Source: an uncultured Faecalibacterium sp.
Lineage (GTDB): Bacteria > Bacillota > Clostridia > Oscillospirales > Ruminococcaceae
Direction: 5' to 3'
DNA length: 14,612 nt
Assembly (NCBI GenBank): GCA_934525735.1
Contig: CAKSZM010000046.1
Location: 1-14,612, forward strand
The notes under the pieces are model-generated. The model did no database searches, had not been told where the DNA came from, and was given only the letters and a program-made list of their open reading frames with translations. Shown piece after piece: positions 13,585 to 14,612 of the stretch (within the stretch, counting starts at the first letter, position 1; each line of letters opens with the position of its first letter). A program made the position numbers and the translations under genes.

Positions 13585-14612
13585 TTATTCCACGCCGATC
13601 ATATAATAGTAAACGGGCTGGCCGCCGCGGATGTGGCTGACCTCCACATGGTTGGGGCACTTTGCCTTGACGATCTCGGTCACCTTCTCGGCGTCCTCGT
13701 CGCTGACATCGCAGCCGGAGTAGACCGTGACGAAAGAAGAATCCTTCTTGCACATGCTGCGTGCCAGACGGTAGGTGGCCTTGGCGATGTCGTTGGAGGT
13801 AGAAACGATCTTGCCGTTTTCCAGAGCCATGATCTCGCCCTTCTTGATGCGCTTGCCGTCGTACTCGCTGTCACGGGCGGCGTAGGTGATCAGGCCGGTG
13901 GACACCTTGTCGGCAGCAGCCATCATGTTGATGGTGTTGGTCTCGGCATTCACAGAGGGGTCAAAGTTCAGCATGGCGGTCACGCCCATGGGCACGGTGC
14001 GGGTGGGCAGCACGATGACCTGACGGTCGGCCAGCTTTTCGGCCTGCTCGGCAGCCATGATGATGTTCTTGTTGTTGGGCAGAACGAACACGGTCTTGGC
14101 CGGGACGCTCTGGATGGCGGCGAGGATGTCCTCAGTGGCGGGGTTCATGGTCTGGCCGCCGGAAACGACTGCATCCACAGCCAGATCGGTGAACACGCTC
14201 TTCAGACCCTCGCCGGCTGCCACGGCCACAAAGCCGTAGTCACGGCTGGGGTCCACAGCAGCGTAGACGAACTCGCTGCTCTGAGAGGGGGCCTTTTCGG
14301 CGGAAGCCTGTTTCTCCAGGCTCTTGCCCTGCTTCTGACGGGCCAGGAACTGCTCGTGCATATTCTCGATCTTGAAGTTGGTCAGGTAGCCGTACTTGAT
14401 GGCCTCGCTCAGGATCTTGCCGGGGTCAGCGGTGTGAACGTGCAGGTTGATGACGTCATCGTCCTCGATGCAGACCACGCTGTCGCCGTTGGATTCGGCG
14501 AAGGCACGCATCTTTGCGGCGCTGGCACCCTCATTCTTGTTGATGAGGAACTGGGTGCAGTAGCCGTTCTTGATGTCCTCCACCTTCATCAGGTCGTCGG
14601 TGAACACGCCCT
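13585..14612 (-). CDS. fakA: Fatty acid kinase catalytic subunit FakA (DAK2/YloV family), C-terminal part
   Basis: FakA phosphorylates fatty acids carried by FakB proteins so that PlsX/PlsY can place them in phospholipids. The N-terminal DAK2-like kinase domain lies beyond the right edge; about 341 codons of the middle and C-terminal domains remain. Family hallmarks are clear. The segment after the kinase domain reads DIKNGYCTQFLI, followed by INLHVHTADPGKILSEAIKYG and KIENMHEQ. A linker rich in Gln, Ser and Ala comes next, then the C-terminal domain with VSGGQTMNPATEDILAAI, LPNNKNIIMAAEQA, VLPTRTVPMGVTAML and a final HIRGGQPVYYYMIGVE. Residues upstream of the first Met-like codon are still in frame, so the gene continues past the edge. 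In many Firmicutes it follows the small Asp23-family gene yloU; that side is not visible here. Confidence 0.92.
   Translation of the reverse strand, partial: GVFTDDLMKVEDIKNGYCTQFLINKNEGASAAKMRAFAESNGDSVVCIEDDDVINLHVHTADPGKILSEAIKYGYLTNFKIENMHEQFLARQKQGKSLEKQASAEKAPSQSSEFVYAAVDPSRDYGFVAVAAGEGLKSVFTDLAVDAVVSGGQTMNPATEDILAAIQSVPAKTVFVLPNNKNIIMAAEQAEKLADRQVIVLPTRTVPMGVTAMLNFDPSVNAETNTINMMAAADKVSTGLITYAARDSEYDGKRIKKGEIMALENGKIVSTSNDIAKATYRLARSMCKKDSSFVTVYSGCDVSDEDAEKVTEIVKAKCPNHVEVSHIRGGQPVYYYMIGVE

Noticed and set aside
1..14612. CRISPR array, phage, insertion sequence, toxin-antitoxin or biosynthetic cluster
   Set aside because: No spaced direct repeats, transposase, integrase or accessory genes are visible. 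Apart from the gaps discussed, the window is filled by recognisable housekeeping genes.

Overview
The window is an ordinary housekeeping stretch of a GC-rich member of the Firmicutes (Bacillota). PolC-type DNA polymerase III, an encoded tRNA CCA end, strong Shine-Dalgarno sites and the pyrH-frr-uppS-cdsA-dxr-rseP gene order all point there. The high GC, the protein style and a CTCCCTC/GAGGGAG intergenic palindrome suggest a gut Oscillospiraceae such as Faecalibacterium or a relative. That placement is inference from memory of such genomes, not from a search.

Layout. Positions 1-206 (minus) hold the N-terminus of the ribosome-associated GTPase TypA/BipA. It is transcribed divergently from a beta-CASP metallo-beta-lactamase nuclease (419-2026, plus), and the gap between them carries a promoter for each. 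The nuclease gene ends at a strong terminator (2035-2072). It converges on a minus-strand tRNA-Gly(TCC) (2182-2256) that has its own consensus promoter and its own terminator (2140-2178).

From about 2350 to 13500 runs a long plus-strand cluster: pyrH (UMP kinase), frr (ribosome recycling factor), uppS (undecaprenyl-PP synthase), cdsA (CDP-diacylglycerol synthase), dxr (MEP pathway), rseP (site-2 protease), ispG (MEP pathway) and polC (replicative polymerase). Two promoters and a 16-bp perfect palindrome precede pyrH. The cluster links nucleotide supply and ribosome recycling to isoprenoid precursor supply (dxr, ispG), its use for the cell-wall lipid carrier (uppS), phospholipid activation (cdsA), envelope proteolysis (rseP) and replication (polC). 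Gaps inside it carry regulatory-looking structure: a terminator-like hairpin between frr and uppS, a hairpin after uppS, a multi-hairpin repeat between dxr and rseP, and an imperfect hairpin before polC.

A strong bidirectional terminator (13507-13552) separates polC from a convergent minus-strand gene, fakA (fatty acid kinase catalytic subunit), which runs off the right edge and is present only as its C-terminal part.

I found no defence system, phage, insertion sequence, CRISPR array or plausible new system. The points most worth a second look are the dxr-rseP repeat, the frr-uppS internal terminator, the pyrH leader palindrome and the CPSF73-like nuclease.
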